From contig JBBRAB010000001.1 in assembly GCA_038207155.1 (NCBI GenBank), positions 186,001 to 250,000 on the forward strand: a stretch of 64,000 bases of DNA. The letters run 5' to 3'. The translations under genes were made by a program, and so were the position numbers. The notes beneath the pieces were generated by a model. That model had not been told where the DNA came from. It saw only the letters and a program-made list of their open reading frames with translations, and searched no databases. Of the stretch, positions 34,079 through 42,504 are shown in pieces (the stretch's first letter is position 1; the number at the start of each line of letters is the position of its first letter). The DNA comes from FEN-1139 sp038207155. Lineage in GTDB: Bacteria > Myxococcota_A > Polyangia > Polyangiales > Polyangiaceae.

Positions 34079-35209
34079 TTAGCGAACTCCGAGCAGCGCC
34101 AGGAGAATACCACCCGAAATGGCCGTCCCGAATACGCCGGCGAGGTTCGGACCCATGGCGTGATAGATCAGCAGGTTCTGTGGGTTCGCCTTGTAGGCCT
34201 CGATGTGGGAAACGCGGGCCGCGATCGGCACAGACGCGATCCCGGCGGAACCGAGCAGCGGGTTGATCTTGTCTTTGAGGAACAGGTTCATCACCTTGGC
34301 CGTGACGACACCGGAACCCGTCCCGAACATAAACGCGATCAGTCCAAGCCCAACGATTTCGAGACTCCGCACCGTGAGGAATGACTCAGCATTCATGGTC
34401 GAACCGATCGCCGTCGTCAGGACGAGGGTGATCACGTTCAGAAGGGGTCCTCCTGCCGTGTCCACCAGCCGGTTCACCACGAGCGTCTCACGCAGCAGAT
34501 TCCCGAGCATCAGCATCGTGATGAGCGGAGCCACCGGCGGGAAGAACAGATTGACCACGACCGCGATCAGGATGGGGAAGACAATTTTTTCCAGCCGGCT
34601 CACCTGACGCAGCTGCTTCATCCCCATCTCGCGCTCCGCCTTGGTGGTCAGGAGGCGCATGATCGGAGGCTGAATCAGCGGCATCAACGCCATGTAGGAA
34701 TAGGCGGCCACCGAGATCGGCGGAAGCAAGTGCGGCGCGAGTTTCATCGTGACGAAGATGGCCATCGGACCATCCGCACCGCCGATCAGCCCGATTGCTC
34801 CAGCTTCGGCGAGCGAAAAGCCAATGAGTTTGGCAAGGATCAACGCCACGAAGATGCCCAAGTGGGCGCCGGCTCCCAGCAACACGAGCTTGGGGTTGGC
34901 GATCATCGGACCAAAGTCCGTCATCGCGCCGACGCCAAGGAAGATCAGTGGGGGCACGATCAGCAATCCCACCCCGCGATAGGCGTAGTGAAAGAGGCCA
35001 CCGGGCGCTGCCAAATCCGAGCCGGGCACGTTGACCACGACGCAGGCAAAGCCAATCCCGATCAGCAGGAAGGGCTCGTATTTCTTGACGACGGCCAGAA
35101 ACACCATTGTCACGCCGATGGCAATCATCAGCAGGTTGCCCAACGTGAAATGACTGAGCCCCGTCTGGCTCAACAGAGCCCTACAGAGCGGCAAGATTTC
35201 GCTTAGCAT
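34079..35209 (-). CDS. Sodium ion-translocating decarboxylase beta subunit
   Basis: This 376-residue membrane protein has about nine to eleven transmembrane segments. It contains the family signature IGLIGGADGPMAIF, whose Asp is essential for Na+ and carboxybiotin handling in OadB. The later segments GSTMNAESFL and YHAMGPNLAGVFGTAISGG are also family-typical. It decarboxylates carboxybiotin and uses the energy to export Na+. ATG at 35209 is chosen; AAAGGA lies eight bases upstream, and the stop of the small upstream gene is four bases away. It converges on the three plus-strand genes of the same complex, so balanced expression needs two promoters. Confidence 0.95.
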   Translation of the reverse strand: MLSEILPLCRALLSQTGLSHFTLGNLLMIAIGVTMVFLAVVKKYEPFLLIGIGFACVVVNVPGSDLAAPGGLFHYAYRGVGLLIVPPLIFLGVGAMTDFGPMIANPKLVLLGAGAHLGIFVALILAKLIGFSLAEAGAIGLIGGADGPMAIFVTMKLAPHLLPPISVAAYSYMALMPLIQPPIMRLLTTKAEREMGMKQLRQVSRLEKIVFPILIAVVVNLFFPPVAPLITMLMLGNLLRETLVVNRLVDTAGGPLLNVITLVLTTAIGSTMNAESFLTVRSLEIVGLGLIAFMFGTGSGVVTAKVMNLFLKDKINPLLGSAGIASVPIAARVSHIEAYKANPQNLLIYHAMGPNLAGVFGTAISGGILLALLGVR

Positions 35210-35213
35210 GCTC

Positions 35214-35387
35214 CTAATCCTTTGAGTGGCCCTGCTTGAGGCTGTCTTCGTCGATCTTCCAGACACGGTTGATCAGAGGCAGGGCCCACAGAATGAGTCC
35301 GATGCCTGAGATGATGACGAAGCTCAGACCGAAATCGATGATGCTGATGGCGATGGCGCCTTGAACATTGTCAGCGATGGCGTTCAT
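35214..35387 (-). CDS. 57-residue single-pass membrane protein coupled to the beta subunit
   Basis: This short gene runs ATG AAC GCC ATC ... to TAG. The protein begins MNAIADNVQGAIAIS and has a hydrophobic helix (about 11-40, including FVIISGIGLILWALPLIN). It ends in a charged cytoplasmic tail, RVWKIDEDSLKQGHSKD. GGAGG lies eight bases before the ATG. The stop is four bases from the beta-subunit ATG, so the two are translationally coupled. The size and topology resemble small accessory or gamma-like subunits of sodium pumps. A gamma-like gene already exists on the plus strand, so this may be an extra assembly subunit. It is easily missed because of its length. Confidence 0.75.
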   Translation of the reverse strand: MNAIADNVQGAIAISIIDFGLSFVIISGIGLILWALPLINRVWKIDEDSLKQGHSKD

Positions 35388-36173
35388 GTGGTGATCCTCC
35401 CAAGACAGGGAATCGATGCGTTGACGGAGCCAGGCGTCCGGTCAGAATTGCGAGCGGCTTGAACCTGAGCTCGCTCAGCGTTCTCGGTCGGAGGCCTTAG
35501 TCTTCGGTGGGCTCGGCCGTGGTGAAACGCAGCGCCGCGCGACGGGTCGTCGCGCTGGCCCGGACACGGCTGGCAGCGCGAACACGACGTTGGATGTAGC
35601 GTGTCCTATGCAGCGCGCCACACAATTTACGCACTTCAGTTGCTGGTATATCTGCGCTATTTCCGCGAGGTCAACTGGCCGCGATTGCACCCGAAACAGT
35701 CGTGCAAAAGTGCACGATCGCGAGCCGTGCGAACGCGCAAATTTGTAGAACGACAACGCGTTTGCGGCGCTCCGAATCGCGCGGCGTTGGAACGCAGCCG
35801 ACATTACGAAGTAGTTTCGCTCGACGCGTGTGGGTTTCGCGTGTTGGCTTGCGGTGCAGCGCGTTGGACTGTTTGCACGTCATTCCCGCTGGCTCGGTCA
35901 TGTTGAGCAGCAGCGCAGGTCACTCGCGTGCGCTGGCTGACGCGCGGCGAAGCTGACGTTCGCGACGCTGCGTCACCGCGCCGAACCAGCACCAAGCGGC
36001 AATCTGGTGAACGCAGATCTAGCGCGATTGCAATCATTGGACCGGCCGACCGTGGCACAACTACCGAAATCCACGCGAGTTCGCCACGGTAAGCGAGGGG
36101 GCCCCAGACGCCAGCGTAACTTTACTGCATCGGAACGGGAATTGGCCCGCAATTCTGCTAATGCCGGCGCGCG
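35388..36173. other. 786-base intergenic region
   Basis: Divergent control region between the beta-subunit pair and the ABC-F gene. It seems slightly less GC-rich than its surroundings and has no convincing gene or tRNA. An inverted repeat, CGTGCA-AAAG-TGCACG, lies at 35701-35716 and could be an operator. The left end carries the ribosome site of the small gene. No clear ribosome site precedes the ABC-F start at 36174. Confidence 0.5.
35396..35400 (-). promoter_or_regulatory. Shine-Dalgarno site of the 57-residue gene
   Basis: On the minus strand GGAGG stands eight bases before the ATG at 35387. It is a near-ideal ribosome site and the main support for the small gene being translated. Confidence 0.7.
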
Positions 36174-37814
36174 ATGGCCAGTATTCAAGTCCAAGACGTT
36201 ACCAAGGCCTACGGTCAAAAACGCCTCTTTCAGGAGGTGGTGGTGACCTTCAATGATGGACGCCGTTATGGCATGACGGGTCCCAACGGCTCGGGCAAGT
36301 CCACCTTCATGAAGATCATTGCGGGTGATCTGGAGCCCGACACCGGCACGGTGTCGCGACCTCCGCGAACCAGCGTGCTCAAACAGGACCAGTCCCTCTA
36401 CGACAAGGAGCGAGTCGTCGACGTGGTCATGATGGGCAATGCCCGCCTATGGCAAACGATCGTGGAAAAGGACGGGCTGCTGGCGCGCGAAAGCATCAGC
36501 GACGAGGACGGAACGCGCCTCGGTGAGCTCGAGTGCGTGATTGCCGAAGAGGATGGCTACACGGCGGAATCCGACGCCGGCGAGCTCCTGAGCGGCCTCG
36601 GCATCGTGGAGTCCTTTCACGACGGCAAGATGAGCTCACTGCCTGGCGGGTTGAAACTGCGCGTGCTCTTGGCACAAGCGCTGTTCGGCAATCCCGATGC
36701 GCTCCTGCTGGACGAGCCGACCAACAATCTCGACATCGACAGCATCCGTTGGCTGGAACGCTTCCTCAAGGGTTACCGCGGAGTGCTTTTGACGATCTCC
36801 CACGATCGTCGCTTTCTCAACGAGATCTGCACCCATATCGCAGACATCGACTACAACACCATCATTCTCTATCCGGGCGGGTACGATGACATGGTGCAGG
36901 CCAAGGGCGAGGTCCGTGGTCGCGTCGAAAAAGACAATTCCGAGCGCAAGAAGAAGGTCGATCAGCTGCAGGACTTCGTCGCACGGTTCCACGCGGGAAC
37001 GCGCGCCTCTCAGGTTCAGAGCCGCAAGCGACAAATCGAGCGCTTGACGTTGATGGATCTCAAGCGCTCCAACATCGAGCGCCCGTTCATTCAGTTCTTG
37101 GTCAAGAAGCCCTCCGGCAAACAGACCCTCACCCTGGAGACCGTCACTAAACGCTTTGGCGAGACGGTGATCTGCGAGAATCTGTCGACGGTCATCACCA
37201 AGGGCGACAAGGTCGCGATCATCGGCAAGAGCGGCGTCGGCAAAACCTCGCTGTGCAAGCTGCTGCTCGAAGAGCTTGCACCGGACTCTGGCAAGGTCGT
37301 CTGGGCCAACGGAGTCACGCTCGGCAACCTCGCCCAGGAACACCGCGGCAGCATTCGCAATGGCACGACCGTCACCGAGTGGCTGCACTCGTTTGACGTC
37401 AATGCCACGCTGCAAGATGTGCGCGGATTGCTCGGACGTATGCTGTTCCGCGGGGAGGAAGGCATGAAACCGACCGACGCGCTCTCCGGTGGCGAGGCCG
37501 TCCGGCTCATCTTCGCCAAGCTCATGCTGATGAAGGACAATGTCCTCGTGATGGATGAGCCGACCAATCACCTCGATCTCGAGTCGATCGTGGCGCTCGG
37601 CGACGCGCTAGCCAAATACGAGGGCACCGCCTTCGTCGTGACTCACGACCGTGATCTGGTCGCGACCTTTGCGAATCGGATCCTGGCGTTCACCGACCAG
37701 GGCCTGCTCGACTTCCGCGGAACCTACGATGATTTCGTCGAGAAGTTCAGCGAAGCTGAACCGGGTCGCAAGGGCGCGAGCCAGCGCCCGGCCTCGATGC
37801 CGCCGCTCGGCTAA
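36174..37814 (+). CDS. ABC-F family ATPase (YbiT-like)
   Basis: This 546-residue cytoplasmic protein has two ATPase domains and no membrane segment, the hallmark of ABC-F translation factors that act at the ribosomal E site. Domain 1 has Walker A GPNGSGKST, a signature changed to LPGG and Walker B LLLDEPTNNLDI. The charged interdomain linker (about 245-305) is the ribosome-facing P-site tip region. Domain 2 has GKSGVGKTS, ALSGGEAVR and VMDEPTNHLDL. The modified first signature and the overall spacing resemble YbiT rather than EttA or Uup. Whether it protects against an antibiotic or rescues stalled ribosomes cannot be told from sequence. The gene is a single unit. Confidence 0.92.
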   Translation: MASIQVQDVTKAYGQKRLFQEVVVTFNDGRRYGMTGPNGSGKSTFMKIIAGDLEPDTGTVSRPPRTSVLKQDQSLYDKERVVDVVMMGNARLWQTIVEKDGLLARESISDEDGTRLGELECVIAEEDGYTAESDAGELLSGLGIVESFHDGKMSSLPGGLKLRVLLAQALFGNPDALLLDEPTNNLDIDSIRWLERFLKGYRGVLLTISHDRRFLNEICTHIADIDYNTIILYPGGYDDMVQAKGEVRGRVEKDNSERKKKVDQLQDFVARFHAGTRASQVQSRKRQIERLTLMDLKRSNIERPFIQFLVKKPSGKQTLTLETVTKRFGETVICENLSTVITKGDKVAIIGKSGVGKTSLCKLLLEELAPDSGKVVWANGVTLGNLAQEHRGSIRNGTTVTEWLHSFDVNATLQDVRGLLGRMLFRGEEGMKPTDALSGGEAVRLIFAKLMLMKDNVLVMDEPTNHLDLESIVALGDALAKYEGTAFVVTHDRDLVATFANRILAFTDQGLLDFRGTYDDFVEKFSEAEPGRKGASQRPASMPPLG

Positions 37815-37832
37815 CCCGAACAGAGAGTGGTC

Positions 37833-37860
37833 GCTCGACCCTGGTAACCGGGTCGAGCGG
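37833..37860 (+). terminator. Perfect hairpin between convergent genes
   Basis: CGCTCGACCC (37833-37842) pairs perfectly with GGGTCGAGCG (37851-37860). The eight-base loop itself contains GGT/ACC. It lies 18 bases after the ABC-F stop and 14 bases before the glycosyltransferase stop. With no T-run it is a bidirectional hairpin rather than a classical terminator. Confidence 0.55.
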
Positions 37861-37874
37861 GAGGGACTACAGGC

Positions 37875-39572
37875 TCACGCGGGGTTGATCTCGATCAGCC
37901 CCGCCTTGGCAAGCCAGGCCAGGGTGCGCAGGGCACGTGCGCGTCGCGGGTCCGGATAGCTGTCGACTTGCTCGGCGACTGTCCCACCCTCACGGCTCCC
38001 GATACTGGTGAGCAACCTCTCACACTCCTCGGGCTCGAGCAGGAGCTGCTGGGCGTACCCGAGCAGGCCCGAGCTGCGAGCGCTAGCGAGCGTGACTCCG
38101 TCGCGACTCTCAGCCAGCTTTAGCTGGTCGCCTCGGTCAATGGCGCGAGTTGGATAGCTTTCGAAGAGGCGATACGGATCCGCGTGCAGCGGACTGGCGG
38201 GAGCGCCCTTGGTTCGCGCCGCTCGCTCGGTTTCGGACTGTCGCCGCTTGGCCAGCTCGCCCCAGAGTTCCTGATACTGCCGAACGATGTGGGACCAGTC
38301 AAAGCGACGTTGCGCCTCAGCGCGCCCTGCGGCGCCCATCGCGCGGGCCTTGGCGGGATCGGCGGTCAGGGATTCGCAAGCAGCGATCGTCGCTCGCATG
38401 TCCACGCTGGTAGCCAGCGAGCTGTAGCCAATGTACTGGTCATAGGTGAGGTTACGCGCCTCATGTTGGGCGGCGAGTTCCTCCCCGGCGCCGGCGGGTA
38501 GACTCAGCGTCGGGATGCGAAAGCACGTCTCGTCGTTGGTCAAGGTATCGCGATAGCCGTCCCAATCGCTAGCAATCACCGGCAGTCCCGCGGCCATGGC
38601 CTCGACCGGTGTCAGGCCAAAGGTCTCCTGAATATTGTCCGACAGTGAGATGAAATAGTCCGCCGCAAACCAGAGCGTCTCGCGCATCTCGGGTTTGCGC
38701 CCGTCGAGAAAATGGTGCTGCACTGACGGGGCCAACGCGCGCGCGTTGTCGCGAAACACCTTTTCGGTCCCTTCGTTGGCGAACCAACCGGACTGAATCA
38801 GATGGAGCTTTCTGCCTGTGCGTTGAGCAGCCTGCTCGAGCGCGACGTACATCGGGAAGGGATTGGCCTTGGCGTGAAAGCTGAGGCGTCCGATGAATAG
38901 AGCCACCGTGTCCCCCGGCGGGATCCCGAGGCGCTGGCGCCAACGTTTGCGCAGCAGCGCTTCGCGCTCAGCCCCCGGAGCGAGCATCTCGGTATCAACG
39001 CCGAGAGGGATCACAGGCAGTTGCGGTCGCGAGACGCGAGTGGCTCCGAGTGCCTCGGATAGGTACTCGCTGTAGTCGTCCAGAAGTCGGTCCACCATGG
39101 CGCGAACCGCCACAGACGTGCAGATCACAGCGTCCCAGCTCTGCAGTGGCGCTACCACTAGCTCACCGAGGGCCTGCATGGCGCCACTGCTGGCAGTGGT
39201 GTGAGTCAATCCGCACAAGCTGTACCCGCGTTGGTCACCACGGCGCCGAGCCCAAGCGAAGGCTCCGATCACCGGAGTGCCCGCGTAGAGACATCCTGGG
39301 ACCGACAGCCCCCGTGGGCTCTCGTTCGGGATCCAGCCGATCGGCGCGCGCGCCCCGGCAGCTCTGAGTCGCGACTCGAAGTCACTCGCCTCCGCCTTGT
39401 TGGGCGACAGACAGTAGAATTTTTCCACCTGAGCGTGGCGAGCGAAACCCCGCAGGAACGATTCACCAGCAACCTGGCGCCCCATCAGCTTGGGGCGAGA
39501 GGTATCGGCAACGTCAGAAGCATGGAGAATGGCCGCATTGCCCAGGGATTCAGGGTCGAGTGTTGATGACAT
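37875..39572 (-). CDS. Glycosyltransferase, GT-B fold (GT4-like)
   Basis: This 565-residue protein is cytoplasmic, without a signal or membrane segment. The C-terminal Rossmann half has the family strand ALFIGRLSFHAKANPFPM and the nucleotide-sugar motif ETFGLTPVEAMAAGLPVIASDW, the EX7E-type region of GT4 enzymes. The N-terminal half holds YSLCGLTHTTAS and IPLGVDTEML. A C-terminal tail of about 110 residues (after 455) lies beyond the usual domain. It probably transfers a sugar to a surface glycan or secondary metabolite; no glycan cluster surrounds it, so the acceptor is unknown. ATG at 39572 is preferred over an upstream in-frame start. Confidence 0.88.
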   Translation of the reverse strand: MSSTLDPESLGNAAILHASDVADTSRPKLMGRQVAGESFLRGFARHAQVEKFYCLSPNKAEASDFESRLRAAGARAPIGWIPNESPRGLSVPGCLYAGTPVIGAFAWARRRGDQRGYSLCGLTHTTASSGAMQALGELVVAPLQSWDAVICTSVAVRAMVDRLLDDYSEYLSEALGATRVSRPQLPVIPLGVDTEMLAPGAEREALLRKRWRQRLGIPPGDTVALFIGRLSFHAKANPFPMYVALEQAAQRTGRKLHLIQSGWFANEGTEKVFRDNARALAPSVQHHFLDGRKPEMRETLWFAADYFISLSDNIQETFGLTPVEAMAAGLPVIASDWDGYRDTLTNDETCFRIPTLSLPAGAGEELAAQHEARNLTYDQYIGYSSLATSVDMRATIAACESLTADPAKARAMGAAGRAEAQRRFDWSHIVRQYQELWGELAKRRQSETERAARTKGAPASPLHADPYRLFESYPTRAIDRGDQLKLAESRDGVTLASARSSGLLGYAQQLLLEPEECERLLTSIGSREGGTVAEQVDSYPDPRRARALRTLAWLAKAGLIEINPA

Positions 39573-39698
39573 GGCGAGGCTCAAGCGTCGGTAGGGACGG
39601 CCGGCGGGAGAATCCACCTAAGAGGCGCCCTCGGGATTACCCTTGAGGGGAAGGCTCCCCATTGCGGAACTGCCGAATTTCGCGCATTCTCGGCGCCG

Positions 39699-40628
39699 AT
39701 GAAAGCGTGGCTCTCCTTCGGGACCCTATCCCTGTGCCTCTCCCTCAGTAGCTGCAAGAAGGCCCCGGCGGCTGACGAGGCAGTGCCGCCAGTGCCGTCG
39801 ACTGCGACGGAATCGGCGGCTGCGGCGCCCTCAGCAGACAAACCTGCCCAGGTAGCCACGCCCGTCCCTTCGGCGGCGCCAGCCTTGCCGGCGCCGCCCG
39901 ATGTGGCAGCCGCGCCCACCGACGCGAAGAAGACCGCCAGCGGTCTGGCGAGCAAGATCCTGACGCCCGGAAAGGGCAAGGAGCACCCCACGGACACCGA
40001 CAGCGTGCTCGTGCACTACACCGGCTGGAAGAAAGACGGCACGATGTTCGACTCTTCCGTGGTCCGTGGAGAGCCGGCCAAATTCGGCGTCACCCAGGTG
40101 ATCCCGGGCTGGACCGAGGCGCTCAAGCTCATGGTGAAGGGGGAAAAGCGGCGGATCTGGTTGCCGGCCAAGCTTGCCTACGGCGAGTCTGGGCCGCCTG
40201 GCGCACCGACGGGCGAGCTGGTTTTCGATGTCGAGTTGCTCGACATCGCCAAGCCCCCGGTGACGCCTCCCGACGTCAAGGCCGCCCCGGCCTCAGCCAA
40301 AAAGACTAGCTCCGGGCTGGCGTATCGCGTGCTCAGTAAGGGCAAGGGCAAGGACCATCCGAGTGCCACGAGTCGGGTGACGGTGCACTACTCGGGCTGG
40401 ACTACCGACGGGAAGATGTTCGACTCATCCGTCGCCCGCGGGGAACCGGCTCGCTTCGGTCTCAACCAGGTCATCAAGGGTTGGACTGAAGGCGTTCAGC
40501 TAATGGTCGTAGGGGAAAAAACCCGTTTCTGGATCCCCGGCGGACTCGCCTATGGGGAGCGCCCCTCGCGACCCGGCGCTCCCTCCGGGACGTTGGTGTT
40601 CGACATTGAGCTGATCACGATCGACTGA
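39699..40628 (+). CDS. Lipoprotein with two tandem FKBP peptidyl-prolyl isomerase domains
   Basis: The 309-residue protein has a lipoprotein signal (lipobox SLSSC, Cys about 19) and an Ala/Pro-rich spacer (about 22-80). Two FKBP domains follow (about 85-190 and about 205-309). Both keep the VHYTGW/VHYSGW, MFDSS, GWTE and LAYGE landmarks that line the isomerase pocket. The domains are so alike that recent internal duplication is likely. It would assist folding of periplasmic or outer-membrane proteins while anchored to a membrane. It precedes ilvE by only six bases, probably in one transcript, although the functions are unrelated. Confidence 0.92.
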   Translation: MKAWLSFGTLSLCLSLSSCKKAPAADEAVPPVPSTATESAAAAPSADKPAQVATPVPSAAPALPAPPDVAAAPTDAKKTASGLASKILTPGKGKEHPTDTDSVLVHYTGWKKDGTMFDSSVVRGEPAKFGVTQVIPGWTEALKLMVKGEKRRIWLPAKLAYGESGPPGAPTGELVFDVELLDIAKPPVTPPDVKAAPASAKKTSSGLAYRVLSKGKGKDHPSATSRVTVHYSGWTTDGKMFDSSVARGEPARFGLNQVIKGWTEGVQLMVVGEKTRFWIPGGLAYGERPSRPGAPSGTLVFDIELITID

Positions 40629-40634
40629 GGTCCT

Positions 40635-41633
40635 ATGCCCGGACACGACTTCGAATGGCCGAGTTTTATCGGAGTGCCTGAGGATGAGTCGCTCACGACG
40701 CTGACTCGTCCTCAATCGCAAGAGCTCGCCCGATGGCTGTGGTTCGACGGCGAAATGCGGGAAGCAGAGCAGACTCGCATTCACTACTACGCCAATGCGC
40801 TGCACTACGGAACGGCTGTATTCGAGGGGATTCGGTGCTACCCCACCACGCGGGGCACCTGCATTTTCCGCTTGAACGACCACGTGGAGCGGCTGGTTCA
40901 TTCAGCACGGCTCTATGGCATGAAGCTGCCCTTCGACGCGGCCACCTTGAATGCTGCGGCCAAGGATCTGGTCGAGCGCAATCGGATCGGCAACGGCTAC
41001 CTGCGTCCACTGGCATTCTTCGGGCGTGGCCCGATCGATCTGAAGCCTAAGCTCGAGTGTCCGGTGCACGTGCTGGTGGCCGTCCGCAACATGGGAGCGT
41101 TTCTAGGGGAGAGCGCGTTGCGCAACGGGATCCGCATGATGGTCTCAAGTTGGCGCAAGTTTCATCACAGCATGCTGCCGACGATGGCCAAGGCCAGCGG
41201 CCATTACGCCAACAGCGTCCTGGCGGCTCATGAAGCCGTCGATCATGGCTTTGACGACGCGCTCATGCTGAACGCAGACGGCACCGTCGCCAGTGCCACT
41301 GGCATGAACGTGTTTTTCGTGCGCCAAGGCCAGCTCACCACCAATGACGAACAGTCGTCGATTGTGCCTGGTATCACGCGGGACACCATCTTGACCCTGG
41401 CTCGGGACAGCGACATTCCCATCACGATTCGTCCGTTCACGCGCGAAGAGTTGCTGCGCGCAGACGAGGTATTTCTGACCGGGACCGCAGCCGAGGTCAC
41501 GCCAGTGCGGGAAATCGACGGGGTCACGTTCGCCACCGGACGCGCGACAATTGGCGCTGCGATGCAGCGCGGGTACCTGCGTGCGGTCACTGGTGTCGAC
41601 GAGCGCTATCGTCACTGGCTCACCGGGCTCTGA
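40635..41633 (+). CDS. ilvE: Branched-chain amino acid aminotransferase
   Basis: This 332-residue PLP enzyme is of fold type IV. It interconverts Leu, Ile and Val with their 2-oxo acids using glutamate. Landmarks are WFDGEMREAEQTRIHYYANAL near the start (two parts), YGTAVFEGIRCY, the PLP lysine Lys186 in PTMAKASGHYANS, and the C-terminal EVFLTGTAAEVTPV phosphate-binding loop. Compared with E. coli IlvE it has about 25 extra N-terminal residues, an acidic extension (EWPSFIGVPEDES). A GAGG site four bases before the ATG and conserved sequence just downstream support the start. It is probably cotranscribed with the FKBP gene. Confidence 0.94.
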   Translation: MPGHDFEWPSFIGVPEDESLTTLTRPQSQELARWLWFDGEMREAEQTRIHYYANALHYGTAVFEGIRCYPTTRGTCIFRLNDHVERLVHSARLYGMKLPFDAATLNAAAKDLVERNRIGNGYLRPLAFFGRGPIDLKPKLECPVHVLVAVRNMGAFLGESALRNGIRMMVSSWRKFHHSMLPTMAKASGHYANSVLAAHEAVDHGFDDALMLNADGTVASATGMNVFFVRQGQLTTNDEQSSIVPGITRDTILTLARDSDIPITIRPFTREELLRADEVFLTGTAAEVTPVREIDGVTFATGRATIGAAMQRGYLRAVTGVDERYRHWLTGL

Positions 41634-41650
41634 GCCCTAGCCCGACTGGT

Positions 41651-41673
41651 GCCGCCGGTTTGCCACCGGCGGC
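41651..41673 (+). terminator. Perfect GC-rich hairpin downstream of ilvE
   Basis: GCCGCCGGT (41651-41659) pairs with ACCGGCGGC (41665-41673) around a five-base loop. It lies 17 bases after the ilvE stop and 51 bases before the convergent gene's stop. No T-run follows, so efficiency is uncertain. Confidence 0.5.
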
Positions 41674-41724
41674 AGACTCGGCTGGCTGCTAGCGCCGCGT
41701 CTAACCTCGCCCTCGGCGCAACGG

Positions 41725-42438
41725 CTAGCGCGCTGCGGTAGCGCTGCCCGACGCGTCCACGTGACCGTAGTCGAGGATTTCGGAGCGGTAGAGCAGCTCG
41801 CCCTGGGCGCTGGTCACTTCCCCACCGAGCTCACCCCCGGGGATCAGCTCACTGCGATTGACCACAAATTTTGCAGCCTTTTCGCCCACGGTCACCGCGT
41901 AGCTCACTTTGTCACACTTGAGCAGTCGCTCGCCGACCAGACAGCTGCCCTTCTCGGTAGCTCCAGCAGCGTCATTGCTGTCCGGAATGAACAGGGTACT
42001 CGCCAACAGAGACTCATAGGCCTGCTGGGACAGCTCCTCGGGCTCACCCACGCCGAGCTTCTGCACCCGGAGCAAGGCGCCCGAGCTCGCACTGCGCTCG
42101 AGTCGCAGATGCTGCTGCTCCTCCCCCCGACTCCAGGCCAGCTCATAGCGAATCGTCTCGCCGGACCGCTCAAGCAAGGTCTCCTTGACCTCGATCGGAC
42201 GCGTCGTGAAGCTGCCCGAGAACCGCGTTACAACGAAATCGCCAGGCTGCCGTAGTGGGCCGCTGAGACGGGCCGTCGGGGGTTCACTCGGCTGCTCGCT
42301 CGCGGCGGGAACCGGAGCTGCAGAAGAGGTCGGCGCGGCCAGCGCGGGCGCGCCTGCTGGCGGAGCGACCGCGGGCGATTTGGCGCAGCCAGCCATGACA
42401 AGCAGGGACCCCAGGGCGAGCGTCGAATTGCGAAGCAC
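41725..42438 (-). CDS. Lipoprotein of unknown function
   Basis: This 237-residue protein starts at a GTG. It has a lipoprotein signal (STLALGSLLVMAGC, Cys about 18) and an Ala/Pro/Ser-rich spacer (about 20-60). The strand-rich mature domain has one Cys pair (CLVGERLLKC). The alternating strands (YELAWSRGEE, HLRLERS, VSYAVTVGEK) suggest an envelope beta-barrel or sandwich of unknown ligand. It lies 66 bases downstream of the giant P-type ATPase start-side gap and is convergent with ilvE. I do not recognise the family. Confidence 0.7.
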   Translation of the reverse strand: MLRNSTLALGSLLVMAGCAKSPAVAPPAGAPALAAPTSSAAPVPAASEQPSEPPTARLSGPLRQPGDFVVTRFSGSFTTRPIEVKETLLERSGETIRYELAWSRGEEQQHLRLERSASSGALLRVQKLGVGEPEELSQQAYESLLASTLFIPDSNDAAGATEKGSCLVGERLLKCDKVSYAVTVGEKAAKFVVNRSELIPGGELGGEVTSAQGELLYRSEILDYGHVDASGSATAAR

Positions 42439-42504
42439 AGTGCATGCGATTGCCCTGACTCGTCGCGGCGGGCCAACAAATCGGACATGCGCGACCGACA
42501 GCGC

